A DNA stretch of 64,000 nt, taken from positions 78,501-142,500 of the forward strand of contig JBBBDQ010001923.1 in NCBI GenBank assembly GCA_037127315.1. Reading direction: 5' to 3'. Below, in pieces: positions 1-12,130 of the stretch. The notes beneath the pieces are model-generated. The model was not told the DNA's origin. It made no database searches and worked only from the letters and a program-made list of their open reading frames with translations. Within the stretch, counting starts at the first letter, position 1. Each line of letters opens with the position of its first letter. A program made the position numbers and the translations under genes. The stretch comes from Ascarosepion bandense. Taxonomy: Eukaryota > Mollusca > Cephalopoda > Sepiida > Sepiidae.

Positions 1-715
1 TTATGAAAAACACACATAACCTAGTAGGAACGGACTGGATGCAGAAATTTAATATATGTTGTAAAAAACAAAAACCGTGATGACAGAAACTAAGGAATTG
101 AAAGAAGAGATATTCTGAAGCAGTAACAAATTCACCACAAAAATCGCACAAAAGAAGAATATGCAACCTGTATTCATTACACCAATAGTTATGGGAAAAG
201 CATTCAAACCAGGTGAACAAGTGAGAAACTCGTCATCCTCAAAAAATGTTGTCACGATGAAAAAAAATATTTTGGAAGCTGTTGAAAATATTAGATCCCA
301 AGCAAAAAAAAATGCTAGCTCCTCCCAAAAAAGAAGCTAGGGAGGGTGGTGTTGGGGATAACCCCTTTTTACACATAAGAATGGACTCACCTAATGTGTA
401 TATATAATCCTGCCTATACAGAGAACGGCAGTAGTAGTGTAGTTGTAAACAGTAGTTGTAGAGTTGTGCAGTCGCTTAGTTGGTCAGTAAGTTGGTGCAT
501 AGTAAGTTGGAGTTGTTCTGAATATAGACTCATTACCTGGACATACTAATTCATTGCAAGACTGTATATATTGATTTCTACTAATAGTATTCCTGAATTG
601 ATTAACCCATGTTTCAGTTTGTATATTTTTGTTCAATATAACTTACATTTTCTATCTCCATATCTGCTTTTGTTATTTATTATTTTGTGTGGCTTCTCAA
701 CTGGAATCCACAACA
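1..715 (+). mobile_element. 3' end of an LTR retroelement with probable 3' LTR (350-715)
   Basis: A purine-rich tract (GCTAGGGAGGGTGG) ends at 349 and is followed by TGTTGGGG at 350. The segment closes with CCACAACA at 715, so the ends are TGTTG...CAACA inverted termini of about 366 bp. A TATATATAA box lies near 400. This is the usual layout of polypurine tract plus 3' LTR in a plus-oriented element. No matching second LTR or clear target duplication is visible, and 1-349 contains no convincing open frame, so the family is unknown. Confidence 0.5.
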
Positions 716-1074
716 TTAAGAATTTTATAAATTTCACAATAGGAAGCAAGAAATAGAGAACTTTTTATCATAATTTATTGTTGGTATTTTTATCATTCTA
801 AGTTTCTATCACTCACTAAATATTTAGCAAACAGCTGAGAAGGTAAATTTAGTCTAGTTTAGTTTACAAAAAAAAAAAAATGGTGGAGGAGTTGCACCCT
901 TCTATAACTAAATGCATGCTCATTTCATATGTTCTATTTAAAAAAAATGATTTCATTCAATAAACTAAATATGAAAATTAAAAACAAAACAGGCTCTAAA
1001 AATAACTCCAGAAATGAAATCCTTAAAAATCTGTAATTTCTCATAATAATGCTTCTTAAATGAATGACATTTTA

Positions 1075-1372
1075 GCCACTGATATCTGCTCAAAATTAGA
1101 AATCGGAGAGCCAAGTTTGAATTCCAACTGAATTCATTTCATTTGTTTTTGCACAAATACCCTTAAGAAAGGTATTAATCCATCTCTTCTCCTACCAGCT
1201 ATGGTTTGAATAGCAGGATAGATTAGGTTCTATAGTCTTTGTTGGCAACCAGTCTACTGCAGAAAGTAATGGTAACCTACTGCAGGAAAATCACATCTCA
1301 AAAGAGAAATGATTATCCAAGCATGTATCATGTATGGCAGTTAACTGACTGATGGTGTAAACCTAAAATTTC
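1075..1372 (+). mobile_element. tRNA-derived SINE, family A copy 1
   Basis: About 300 bp shared with five other places in the window. The head has a tRNA-like box B region (AGTTTGAATTCCAACTG, decayed from GTTCGAATTCC), then a body with conserved words CAAATACCCTTAAGAAAGGT, TTGGCAACCAGTCTACTGCAG and the tail TGTATGGCAGTTAACTGACT. Intronic to the host gene, opposite orientation. Confidence 0.7.
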
Positions 1373-1489
1373 AAATCAGTTAAAACCTTTGATAATTTAC
1401 TGGTTGAAGAATGTTTCCCTATCTTGCCTAACTCTGAAGATGAGTAACCTAGATTACAAAAGTTATTGTAAGTTCTTTTTCATTGCTTA

Positions 1490-1792
<303 letters not shown>

Positions 1793-1849
1793 TCAAGTTT
1801 GATTGCAGGATTTTTTAAAAATCTATACTTGCTGTTAACAAAAGATTAT

Positions 1850-1880
1850 GCATATATATATATATATATATATATATAAC
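1850..1880. repeat. TA microsatellite
   Basis: A run of alternating TA/AT of about 24 bp in intron 4. Confidence 0.9.
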
Positions 1881-2344
1881 TATGCTGAACTGACATTTTG
1901 TTACTGTTGACTTTAGCAAGTAGGTGTCAGTAACTTATAAATTATCTTGTCTGTTTACATTTGTTGAATTTTTATTACTTTTTATTATTGAATAAAATCA
2001 ATGCAAGCATTCAAGAACATATTTCCTATTTGTAATTGCAATCCTGCATTTCATAGTGACAAATTGCATTGTACATTTGAATTAATTCTTCTTCAGTTGT
2101 TAGACTCATGTAGCTTATTTTGATATTTTTAAATTGAAAAGTGAGAAATCAAATTGAAATTTTTCTTATTATGAACATTTAGTTTATTTTGATATTTTGC
2201 AGTTCAAAAGGTAGAATTCAAATGAAAATTCAGCTAATTTTTCATACTTTACATTTAAAAATATAGAAATCAAATGAAAGGTTTTTCTTGCCTGAGTCCA
2301 TTTTGCACATATACACATCAACTATCCACCCATGCATTACAATT

Positions 2345-3017
2345 ATCCACCCATGTATACTGTTGTCAGATCTGATCAGACACCCCTGCAAGTTCTCAAC
2401 AGGATCCAGAAGAGAATCTGCAATGTAATTTATTCTGAACTGACAGCTTGACTCCAGCTACATTCTCACCAATGGGATGTGGCTTCCCTCTGTCCTTTCT
2501 ACAAATATTTTCATGGCTTCTGCTCCAACAAGCTTTGCTCCCTGGTGCCCCCTCTACAAGAATTTACTCGAGTAACCAGACTGGCAACAAAGTCCCACTC
2601 TTTTACAGTTAAAACAACCAAATGCAGCCTCCACTTCTACTCCATCAGCTTCTTTTCTTGCACTTCCTGCCTGTGGAACTCTCTTCCATATACTTGCTTC
2701 CATGATAATTACAATCTCCAAGTGATTAAATGCAATGTCAATTGCTATCTCTTATTCTCTTGACTCCCATACTTTTCTTATCTTTTCCACAACATCACCT
2801 GAATCTTGTTCTTCTCTCTTTTTCACTCTAATCTCATGCAACTCTCTTCACACCAGTATTTCAATCCTTCACTTGCCCATTCTCTGACACCCCTGGTTCC
2901 TCTTCAGTTCCTCTTTTTCTTCACTCCCCTCCTATGTAACCCTTCACTCTCCTCTTATATAGCGCTATGCACACCAGTGGCAGTACTACCTTGCTTGGAG
3001 TGAAATGATTAAAAAAA
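2345..3017 (+). mobile_element. Jockey-type LINE, 3' end fragment (same family as 43.9 and 47.9 kb copies)
   Basis: Plus-strand translation from about 2345 gives the C-terminus of a non-LTR reverse transcriptase: a decayed QKRICNVI segment, then MASLCPFYKYFHGFCS at 2479 onward and WNSLPYTCF before a stop at 2761. It aligns with the C-terminal region of the two large LINE copies (FYKYFHGFCSDEL). The 3' UTR continues with pyrimidine-rich sequence and ends GGAGTGAAATGATTAAAAAAA near 3017, the same tail as the other copies. It is 5'-truncated, as is usual for LINE insertions. Confidence 0.75.
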
Positions 3018-3119
3018 TGTTTAGCTTATTTTGATATTTCAAACTCATAATATTGAAATGTATTTTTAAATGCTGCAAAAACTTTGTAACAAGCTTGCCA
3101 GCTTCCTGTATGATACTCA

Positions 3120-3760
3120 ATGAGACTTGGTAGCCCAAGAATAACTAGAGTCAATGAGTGCAGAACACCATTCCCCACCACCAACCAATACATTGACTAC
3201 AGGCAGCACCACATTTACATCTGGACAGGAAATGAGACTGGCATTTTGTTTGTTCTTTGTGTTTCCTGGACATTTCCTCAATATATAGCCCATTCTGTCA
3301 CAGCAACAGCAACATACAGCATTCTCTCCTCACCAGCTTACCACTCTGCTCAGCTCAATAATCTAAACAATACCTAACCCTACCACATCTGTGGCAGACG
3401 ATATCACTCCACAGATCATTGGCAGAAGTTGAGTCTGTACCACATTGCTCCAGCTTTGCAGTTGTTGCAATCAATCTTGCCACTAGTGCATCATCCTTCA
3501 GTAAGACTCTAGCACACTAACAGCTGGTTGACTTCTAGTGCATCCATTTGAGAAGAAGCGTGAAGTAGCCACCTTATGTATTTTGGCAACCCTGTTACAA
3601 ATGCACATGCAAGTCCATGGTCAGACACTCCACTGTACAAGGTTGACAGCCAGTGAAGGTCTGCCAGGTAGACATTCACAAATTCATTTGAATTCAAGCA
3701 CTTATCTATGAACTGCTCATCTGCTATGAATAGTTCTGTGGCAAAGGCAACGTACATGAC
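3120..3760 (-). mobile_element. Ty3/gypsy gag relic
   Basis: Minus-strand frame 3757-3509 carries LHWLSTLYSGVSDHGLACAF, VTGLPKYIRWLLHASSQM and DALEVNQLL, matching the retrotransposon gag pattern (ADLRRLA...AFISGLP...LLRASSRMD) of gypsy elements. Continuing toward lower coordinates in decayed frames, a CxxCG...C zinc-knuckle-like remnant appears near 3370-3420. No protease or LTR is attached. Old fragment, interrupted by stops. Confidence 0.6.
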
Positions 3761-4649
3761 ACCCTAGATATGGCCTAAATCTTTTCTTTCTTCCTTTCCT
3801 TGAGATGCTGTTGGAGTGACAGAATGCAAAAAATGTTCTTCACACCACACAAATTTCAGACCAGTTCAGATTTTTCAAACCATTCAATGACAAAGAAACC
3901 ACGGTCTGAAACAACAAATTCAGGGATTAGCATCAGGTTGAATTTGATGTTTGTCATTTTTGCCAAAATACAACAAGGGTGTGTTAGAGTTGGGACAAAT
4001 GCTTAAGTGATTGCTCTCCCAAGAACTAGAGGGTAACAGGGAGAGAAGGGAAGTGATGGGAGGAAACCTGGATCTGAACATGTTGCAGAGAGGCCCATAT
4101 CTAGACATTCCAAAATGTTCTGCTGCTTAACAGGGAAAACCCAGATATAAATAGTTTTGACAGATATGTCATCATATAACTCAAAGTCTTTTTTGTATCT
4201 CTACAGCATTTATATATTCTATGCCTTAACTATGCTAATTAGGCAGTTATTTACACATCACTACACTATTTGCATAGGTATATAACTTTGTAGTGTGAAT
4301 ACATCACCACAAGAACTTTTTTCAGTATCACTAATTCACTAGTCACAAATATCACTAATTTGACAAGAATGTGAAATGGCCTAAGGGAATACATTTTTTA
4401 TTCAAGTATGGGTAGTTACCGAGTAGTTTTATATAATCCCAAATTGTTTTAAATAAAAAGATTTATCCTGCAAATATTTTTACAAAAATGAAATCCATAA
4501 ACAGAGATCAATATTAAAGTGTGTATGTCCTTTTTTTTTAAAGTAATTTCTCTTTGCTAACATAAGATATACAATTTTTACTGATTTAGATATTAAAAAT
4601 CACTAAACTTGTTTGATATCTGTAAAGTGAGAGAGGAGGTGTTGTTTAC

Positions 4650-4863
4650 CTGCTATAGAAGAGACAACAATAATACTTCCTCCACTCTTTTCTAATAGTG
4701 GTAATGCATAGGATGCAAGATGAACATAAGCCTTGAAGTTGATATCAAAGAGATTAGACAGCATAGTTAAGTTATCTGAAGAACCACTCCATTCTCCAAG
4801 AGAAATTTCTTTAATATGGTTCAGAACCAGGTAATCAATGCCACCCATTCTGGCCACAGCTTC
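4650..4863 (-). CDS. HSD11B1L: HSD11B1-like dehydrogenase, coding exon 4 (Asn and Ser catalytic residues)
   Basis: Encodes residues 102-172, starting EAVARMGGIDYLVLNHI. The family-specific NHI motif follows strand DYLVL. Asn143 in DINFKAYV and Ser170 in VVSSIAG are the structural Asn and catalytic Ser of classical short-chain dehydrogenases. The acceptor is TTTCTTGCAG (AG at 4865-4864) and the donor GCAG/GTAAAC (from 4649). The exon ends in phase 1, and its last G completes a Gly codon with GA of exon 5. Confidence 0.93.
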
Positions 4864-5711
4864 CTGCAAGAAATAAAAAAACATTGGTAGCTAAAAGTTT
4901 ATTTCAAATAGATTAAAAAAATATTACCAAGATTACCTATAAGAAGAAATAAACTTTTCAAATTTTTTTTATGCATTATGACTAAGATGATTCTGTACCA
5001 GGCCTGGCAACCATGCAACTAGGGTCTGCCACTGGGGACAGACATGTGGAGACATAAATTACCACTAAATAACAATTATTGAGAACACTTTTAGCAAGTA
5101 ATGGTAGTAACGTCTAGTAATTAATTAGTTAGCAACTATATATGATATTAAGAACCATCTTACAATTACTGACTTATTTCCATAAATGCAAATGTACAAA
5201 GAAAGAACAAAAATACTATAAAATAATTGAATGCACAAAAACCACCTTATTAATCATAAATTAGACATTTTTAGAAAATATTGCAAAAATAATGAGTTAA
5301 TTTGTTTATGTTAATTGATTACAGAAAACTGTATAATACAATCAGAAAGCAATTTCAGCAGTTTACAAAATCATGTACCAAAATGTCTAAAAATACTTTA
5401 CAAAAAATGTGAATTTCAGAGAAACAATAATTTTGATAATCTTTACAAAATTTATTGTGATTTTTGGTACATGTACAATTAATTTAACTAAAGATAAAGA
5501 AAATAATTATTTTGCTATGATATAATAGATAATACTAGTACAATAATAGATATTACTAGTACACAGTTTTAAAAACTGAATTCAATCTACATGAACAAAA
5601 ACACAAAATTAATAAACAAAATAATTTGGGGAGTTAAATATATGTAAAAAGAGAGAAAACTGAAAATAAAAAATATCTGGTATTTCTCTGGAATCCAATA
5701 GAATTTTTAAA

Positions 5712-6071
5712 TTACCACAATCTATTTCTTTCACAAATGTTCATATTCTTAAAAATAAAACTAATATTAAGTATTTCCTCTTCTGTAGGAGAATTTTTTC
5801 TTGTAGCATAGCCTGGTATATACAAGAGTGACATTTTAATATCTTTAGGGATGCTAGTTTCAAGGTCTGGTAGGTTATCAAATTTTTGGCCTCCTATTTC
5901 ATCCAGTAAATGTCCAATTTTGAGCAATTTGGATTGTAAATTGTATTCTTTGACTTCAACATTTAATTTAAGAAATAGTTTTTTGCAATAGTGAATTTTT
6001 TCAATAATGTATGCACTTCCATAACTTTGTAATAATTTTCTAAATAGTAGTAAATTCACCAAGCATAACAA
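5712..6071 (-). pseudogene. Unidentified 119-residue ORF, possibly a DNA-transposase C-terminal relic
   Basis: An uninterrupted frame in intron 3. The stretch DIKMSLLYIPGYATRKN resembles the SLLYIAGYVARK motif found near the C-terminus of THAP/P-element-type transposases, but no catalytic residues or terminal repeats are visible. It has no splice sites compatible with the host dehydrogenase and no family similarity to it. The call rests on one motif. Confidence 0.3.
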
Positions 6072-6164
6072 AATTCAACCCACTACTAATAGCAAATATC
6101 TTAACAACTCTGATTATAAAAAGTGGTTTTGTTTTTTTGTAACCATGGACAAAAAAAACAAAAC

Positions 6165-7340
6165 CACGACTTATTCAATGTAACAATGGGTAGCTACGAT
6201 GGAGCAGGGACATGCGAATTAGTAGGCATTCTCATTCTTTCACACCTAGCCAGAATCCTGGATAAAAAGGACACGTGACTATACAGAGATGATGGACTTA
6301 TCCTGATATGAGAACCCAATGGTCCCAAATTAGATAGATTTAGGAAAAAAAAATAGTAAACGCTCTAAAATCCATTGGATTCAAAATAGAAATAAAAGCA
6401 GGTATAGAAACAGTGAACTTCTTAGATGTCACCCTCAACTTGAACAAAAACACATATGAACCATACAGAAAAGATAATGATGTTCCAACTTACGTACACA
6501 CATCCTCCAACCACCCACCTTCAATCATCAAATAAATGCCGCAGATTATCTGAAAATTCATCTAACATACAGATTTTCAATAACAAAAGAACACCATACG
6601 ATGAAGCACTAATGAAATGTGGATACAAACAACAACTACAATATACACCTCCACAACAAAAAAGCAAAAACAGAAAAAGAAATATCATCTGGTTCAATCC
6701 ACCATACAACAAAGCTGTCAAAACAAACATAGGTAAGACATTCCTGAATTTATTAGAAAGACATCTCGGTGACAAACCGATTAGCAAAACTATTCAACAA
6801 AAACAATGTCAAAATTAGTTACAGCTGCACAAAAAAATATTACACAAATAATAAAAAGCCACAACAAAAAAATTAACAAACTACAATAATGTAATCAAAA
6901 AAGCTCAATGAACTGCAGAAACGGAACTACATGCCCACTCCAGAGAAATTGCCAGCAAACAAATATAGTATATAAAGCCAAGGTAAGTGCAAACAACAAC
7001 ACAATGTACTACATCGGTGCCACTGAGGGACCATTTAAGGAAAGAAATAACCACAATCTTTCATTCTCCAACAGAAAATATTTGAACAGCACTACACTAT
7101 CAACATACGTATGGCATCTAAAAGACAGAAATATTTCACCAACAATAAGCTGGGAAATACTGAAAAAAGCATCTGCTTACAACAACATTACAAAAAAATG
7201 CCTACTTTGCCTACATGAGAAAGTAGCAATTATATCACATACTCCACAAAAGAACTTACTAAACACGAGATCAGAACTAATTTCCAAATGCAGACATGAA
7301 AATAAATACCTATTATCACAATTTATACCAAACGGATAAA
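6165..7340 (+). mobile_element. Penelope-like element (PLE) relic: RT C-terminus plus GIY-YIG-type endonuclease
   Basis: From 6168 the plus strand reads [18 protein letters not shown], then LYRDDGLI near 6279, the YxDD active-site region of PLE reverse transcriptases. The frame is broken, then NFLDVTLNLNKNTYEPYRK precedes the ORF at 6456. The last ORF (6908-7339, 143 residues) has CRNGTTCPLQRNC, VYKAKVS, YYIGATEGPFKERNNHNLSF, CLLCLHEKVAI and SKCRHENKYLL. This is the C-terminal domain of PLEs with a GIY-YIG-like YIG signature and zinc-binding Cys/His pairs. The N-terminal half of the RT is missing. Confidence 0.75.
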
Positions 7341-7343
7341 AAA

Positions 7344-8024
7344 AAAAAATCACACGTCTCTGCCATAGTAAAATTAATAATTAATAAACACTAACAAGCA
7401 TTACAAATTAGAATTTCCACCACAAACCACAAAAAATAATAAAACAAGCCAATAACCGACTTTAAAACAAAAAATAACAATACAGCCTTAAATAAAATAA
7501 TAGCAATTCTTACCTACCATAGTTTCACACAGAACCAATCAAAAGTACATATGTATGTACGAGAAATCAACAACTATTCATGTGTTGACATCGCTACACA
7601 CCATTCGAATATGCCAACCAAATGAGTGTGTATGTGTGCAACGGCACACATATACATATATATACCGAACCCCGCACAATTCACATGTGTATGTTTATGC
7701 AAGCCTCAGTGACCGAACGCGCGTACGTGTGTGTGTGTGTGTGTGTGTGCGTGTATCCTTGCATGCGTTGATGGGTGTACAAATGTATATATATATATGT
7801 CTGCGTCTGTCGTGACGACAGATTTTTTTCCCCCACTTCCACAAAAATACACGAATATAACCAATTTTTTAAAAAAATCAATCAGTTTGTCTGACAATTG
7901 CAAAAGCATGAAACCCAGGGTTACAAACTCACCCCTATCTATATGAATATGTCTGCTCTATCACTGATATTGAGCACTTTTAAATAAGTACCATATATAA
8001 TATGTAAACAATAAACAAATTGCA

Positions 8025-8063
<39 letters not shown>

Positions 8064-8115
8064 ATATTTATAATTATATACATACACTTTTCACATATAT
8101 ATATATATATATATT
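7344..8115. repeat. PLE 3' flank and microsatellites: (GT)n, (TA)n
   Basis: AT-rich sequence after the PLE coding end. It holds a GT run at about 7729-7749, TA runs at about 7787-7799, 8032-8061 and 8095-8114, and a segment at 7890-7920 (CTGACAATTGCAAAAGCATG then AAACCC) that vaguely resembles a decayed hammerhead core. Open frames drawn through the GT/TA runs are low-complexity artefacts. Confidence 0.7.
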
Positions 8116-8485
8116 TATATTGTCATCCGCAGACAGATCTGTTTCGCTGTATCACAACTCATCAGTACGCTTAGACTCCAATTGCTGTTAACCCAGGATT
8201 GAAACCCGACCAAATTGGAGTCAGTCGGCAATTCTACCTCTGGGCTATGGGCGTTCGGTGGAAGCAGGCAGACTTTTTTAGCACATATATTATCATTATA
8301 CGCACCCAATAGCTAGAGTGCTCTAATTCATTTTACTGAATGAGCGATGCGTACACGCCAGAGTAGCTACTGTCTTTCAAAGTCTACCTTTCTTCCAGAG
8401 TGCTCAATCAGGGTGTGAAAGGGTAAATATTGTCATCTGCAGACAGATCTGTTTTGCTGTATTACAGCTCATCAGTCAGCGATTC
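8116..8485 (-). mobile_element. tRNA-derived SINE, family B, with a terminal duplication
   Basis: Read on the minus strand, 8250-8170 resembles a tRNA 5' region: GCCCATAGCCCAGAGGTAGA (box A) followed by GGGTTTCAATCCTGGG (box B). A module beginning ATTGTCATC(C/T)GCAGACAGATC and running to CTCATCAGT occurs twice, at 8118-8166 and 8430-8476, bracketing the tRNA-like part. The family differs from SINE family A. Confidence 0.55.
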
Positions 8486-8486
8486 T

Positions 8487-11170
8487 ATATTGTAATTTTG
8501 TTATTACAATGGTTTATAAAAGCATAATATTACTACACAAAGATGTTCATGTTTCAGAACAAAACTGTTCCTCTTCAGGTAATATGTTAAAATAAATGGT
8601 GAAAATGATTTATTTGAAAATATAAGATGAATTCATGGTTATTTAGAAAATTAAGGAGTAGTAGTTGGAGGAAATGATTTAGGTGTGTCAAAATTGTTTA
8701 ATCAAAATTGAGAATTATGTAACCATGGAGATTTAATATTTGGTTTATTAAAGTGGGCAGGATGGCTCGGATCTAGACTTTTTGATTTTGTTTGGGTAAG
8801 ATACATAGTAGGACCATAGAATTTTTAAATGGATTAGACAATTTTTAACAGGAGGTTGGATTTTAGGTTTTTTATTGAATAATAGGTTGTTTTTTTTACT
8901 ACTAGTAAAGGGGATAGAATGTTTAGGTCAGAATTAGGATTAAATAATTATGGTATACTTAGTTAAATTGTATAAAGAACAACAATTAAGTATTGTGTAG
9001 GTCCTTTATTTTATTAAAATAATTTTCATTTTTTTTAATTATGTTAGTGTGTAATTTCTAAATGAAACATCGTAATTAATTAAATTTTAAAGAAAATTAT
9101 TTTGTCTGAGTAAGTTACATAGTGGGACCACACAATACTTAAGTAGGTAAATAATCTTTAACAGCAAGTTGGATTTTTTTTTTCATTACTTCATAAGTAA
9201 AAGGGCTGAAATGTTTATGTTATAATTATGATTAATTAAGTATGGTATATTAAAGTTTATTGTAGCGAAGAAAACTAAGTATCGTGTTGGTCTTTTATTT
9301 AGTAAAATAACTATTAATTTTTATGTTATATTAGAGCATAAGTTATAAATGAAACATTGTAGATTTTTTTTAAATTAAAATAGAATTGTTTTATCTGGGT
9401 AAAATACATTGTGGGAACATAGATTATTTAAATGCAATCTTTTACAGCAGGCTGAACTTCATGGTGTTTTTGTTTTTAGTGTTTAGAATCAGGATTTTAA
9501 TAATCATAGTAAGGTATATTAAAGATTAAAAACAAATTAAGTATTGTGTAGATCATTTATTTTGGTAAAATAATTTTACAGTTATATCGGAGCATAAGCT
9601 AGCAATTTTTTTTATTTTAAGGAGCTGGAAATTTTTTAGGTTGGAATTTGAACTGAATAATTTTAGTATACCAAGGTATATTGTAGTTAAGAAAACCAAC
9701 TAGTATTTTGTAGACCATTTATTTTAGTAATTTTAATTTTAATTTTTAAGTTATAAGTTATAATGGAGCACAAGTTATAAATGACATATTACGATTAATT
9801 AAATTTTAACAAAAAATATTTTCGATGTTTACATAAAAAATCAATTCATCTCTACAGTTCAATAGTTCACCATTTTTAGGGAACCTTAAAATCTGCAGCT
9901 TTTCACTCAGGCACAAAGGGTAGATGCCATTGAACGACTTACAGATTCTTGTTTTTTCCAGAATTTTTCATTTTACTTTGGGGGTTTTGTTTGTGTCCTT
10001 TAACTTCCAAAAATACGCAGAAAGGGATGTTTGGTTTTGGTATGTGTTGTTTTTAAAGGAAGTTACATGCATATACCAACATTGTTTAAAACTGTTCTTA
10101 GTAGATCCAATGTAAACTTTTTTCAGAGTTGGGTTTTCATTTGATCATTACATTGGTACACAACAGAATTTGCTTGAAACCTATTTTTCAGTGGGCAATT
10201 ATTAGGATTTTGACTGTTACATAAGTTTGTATTATTGTTCTCTTTATTATTTTAATAGTTATTGTTACTTTGATTAATGTGCTGATTTAAGATGTTTTTA
10301 TCATGATTTGTAATGATTTTTTTCAAGATTATTTCTACAATTATAACTTAATTTAAGGGTATTTTTATTAAAAATCTTACTTAAAAGGTTATTAATAGGG
10401 AAATGTTTTGGTGGATGCATAATGAATATTCGTTAGGTTTTATGCATGGTTGATAAGTATCATTTACTAAATCAAGTGTTATATCAAGGAGGTTTACTAC
10501 TTTTAAATTAATGTTGATTATTACTTTTAGATTTAAACTTTTGAATTCTATGTGGATAAGTTTTCTTATTTTATCTATTTTAAGATGTGTAGAATTTTGT
10601 ACTATCATAAGTCCATCATCCCCATATAACTCTATGTCATGAGTCATGGTGTGCGGCGAGATTGTATAGTGAAAATAAACCAATGAGATCAAAAGCCTTT
10701 GCAGAGTCTAACGCACCCATTGTAATGTCAAATTGGTTATCAGAGTCATTTTTATCCATTGTTCTTGATTATGAATAAGAACGAGTGTCTTGGTGGTTAT
10801 TGTAATATTATATTCATCCTTAATTAAGTCTGGATAATATGTGGCAAATTCCAGTGCCAAGGTGAAAAGGTCTTTGGAAATTGACAGATAATAGTCAACT
10901 ATGTCAAACTGTTGTTTTTATCCTTTATATTGCAAAACTAATTTGATAATTTTGACTCACCTAAAGCATTTCCTCCAACTACTGGGCCCATGTTTTCTAA
11001 ATAACCATGAATTCATCTTATATTTTCAAAATAAATCATTTTCACCATTTATTTTAGCATATCAACTGAAGAGTAACAGTTTTGTTCTGAAACATAAAAA
11101 TTTCTGTGTAGTGATATTATGCTAATTTCTGTGTAGTGATAAACCATGGTAATAACAAAATTACAATATT
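8487..11170 (-). mobile_element. PLE relic bounded by inverted pseudo-LTR arms
   Basis: Two arms of about 230 bp, 8487-8725 and 10945-11170, are inverted copies of each other; shared words include TTCAGAACAAAACTGTT and AAGATGAATTCATGG. Between them, 10692-10381 (minus) encodes a PLE reverse transcriptase piece: LYGDDGLMIVQNS and LLDITLDLVNDTYQP. Upstream frames at about 10870-10700 contain remnants of KDLFTLALEFATYYPD and FDITMGALDSAKAFDL. Inverted or direct pseudo-LTRs are known for PLEs. A tandem repeat occupies 8780-9810. No endonuclease domain survives. Located in intron 3. Confidence 0.65.
8780..9810. repeat. Tandem repeat, unit about 260-320 bp, 3-4 degenerate copies
   Basis: The words GTAAGATACATAGTAGGACC / GTAAGTTACATAGTGGGACC / GTAAAATACATTGTGGGAAC occur at about 8791, 9109 and 9396. 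AAGTATTGTGTAGGTCCTTT-like words occur at about 8987, 9277, 9538 and 9701. Spacing drifts from about 318 to about 163 bp by indels. The array lies inside the PLE arms. Confidence 0.65.
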
Positions 11171-11261
11171 AAGCTCTACTCTGTATCAAGCACTCTTTAT
11201 AAAAGTAAAAGCTTGAACACTGGGTTTTTAACACTGGGTTCTTTCATTTTTTGTAATATTA

Positions 11262-12130
11262 TATATATATATATACTAGCAGTATAGCCTGGCATTGCTC
11301 TGGTGAAATGAAAGCTTTAAAACTAATCCATGGTTCTAGAGCTCAGACTCTTTGGATGTTGGCATGAAAGACTAAAAAGCAATAGTTGTTTCCAGTTAAA
11401 GCAAAACCGTAGACTGAAAGAAAAATGAATGGATGTAAGTCAAATTTTGATTTCCTGGTATTGATATCAAATAAGTTTTATTTTATCGATTTCTGATATC
11501 AGAGAAAATGAGTTGTCTGAGAAGATCTACTAATGTTTAAGTCTAAAAACTGTAATTTTACCAAGTTAGAGCAGATTCTGCAGCAAGAAGCATGATAAAA
11601 GGGCTGAAATCCTGATCTTGATCAGACCTGATTGGATATCGGGGTACCAAGTTCCAATATTGGGGAGAAATTGGAAAAAATAAGTCACTCATAACTTGAC
11701 CAGAATCCTAAAGAATATTTGTGTGAAGTTTGGTGAGAATCGGATAAAAATTGTGTATTTGTATTAAGGACATACAGACAGATAAACAGACACACACACA
11801 AACATCTTGCCTTTTATATATATATATATATATATATATTATCGATTTTCCACACTATTGTAAGAACTGCAACCTTGAAACCTGAATATTGTTTCTTATG
11901 TCTTTGTCTATGAGTGTATCAAATTTGATTAAAATCAGACCTCCTTCTATAACCCGAGTTTTTCGATTATCGATTTTCAATATTTATTGTGGGTACCTCG
12001 ACACAAAACCTAGCTAAGAACACTGTGTAAATGTTTAAGAAAATCGGTTCAGCCATTTTGGAGTTTATAGGTAACAGACACACACACTAACAGACACACA
12101 CAAAGTTCCATTTATAAATAAGTTTAGATA
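11262..12130 (+). repeat. Unclassified dispersed repeat with internal duplication
   Basis: Starts after a TA run with CTAGCAGTATAGCCTGGCAT, a motif seen at the head of many invertebrate intronic repeats. It contains two related modules ending in CA-rich sequence (11690-11815, ending ACACACACAAACATCTTGCC; and 12010-12120, ending ACACACACAAAGTTCC), separated by a TA run at 11816-11840. No coding potential. Confidence 0.4.

Noticed and set aside
1..1486. Missing C-terminal exon of the dehydrogenase
   Set aside because: No minus-strand frame here shows the family's C-terminal motifs; the exon must lie outside the window.
7555..7946. Overlapping Cys/Val- and Tyr/Ile-rich open frames
   Set aside because: They are translations of GT and TA microsatellites with no coding evidence.
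8170..8250. Possible tRNA gene on the minus strand
   Set aside because: Box A and box B resemble a tRNA, but the sequence does not fold into a full cloverleaf by eye and sits inside a repeated SINE module.
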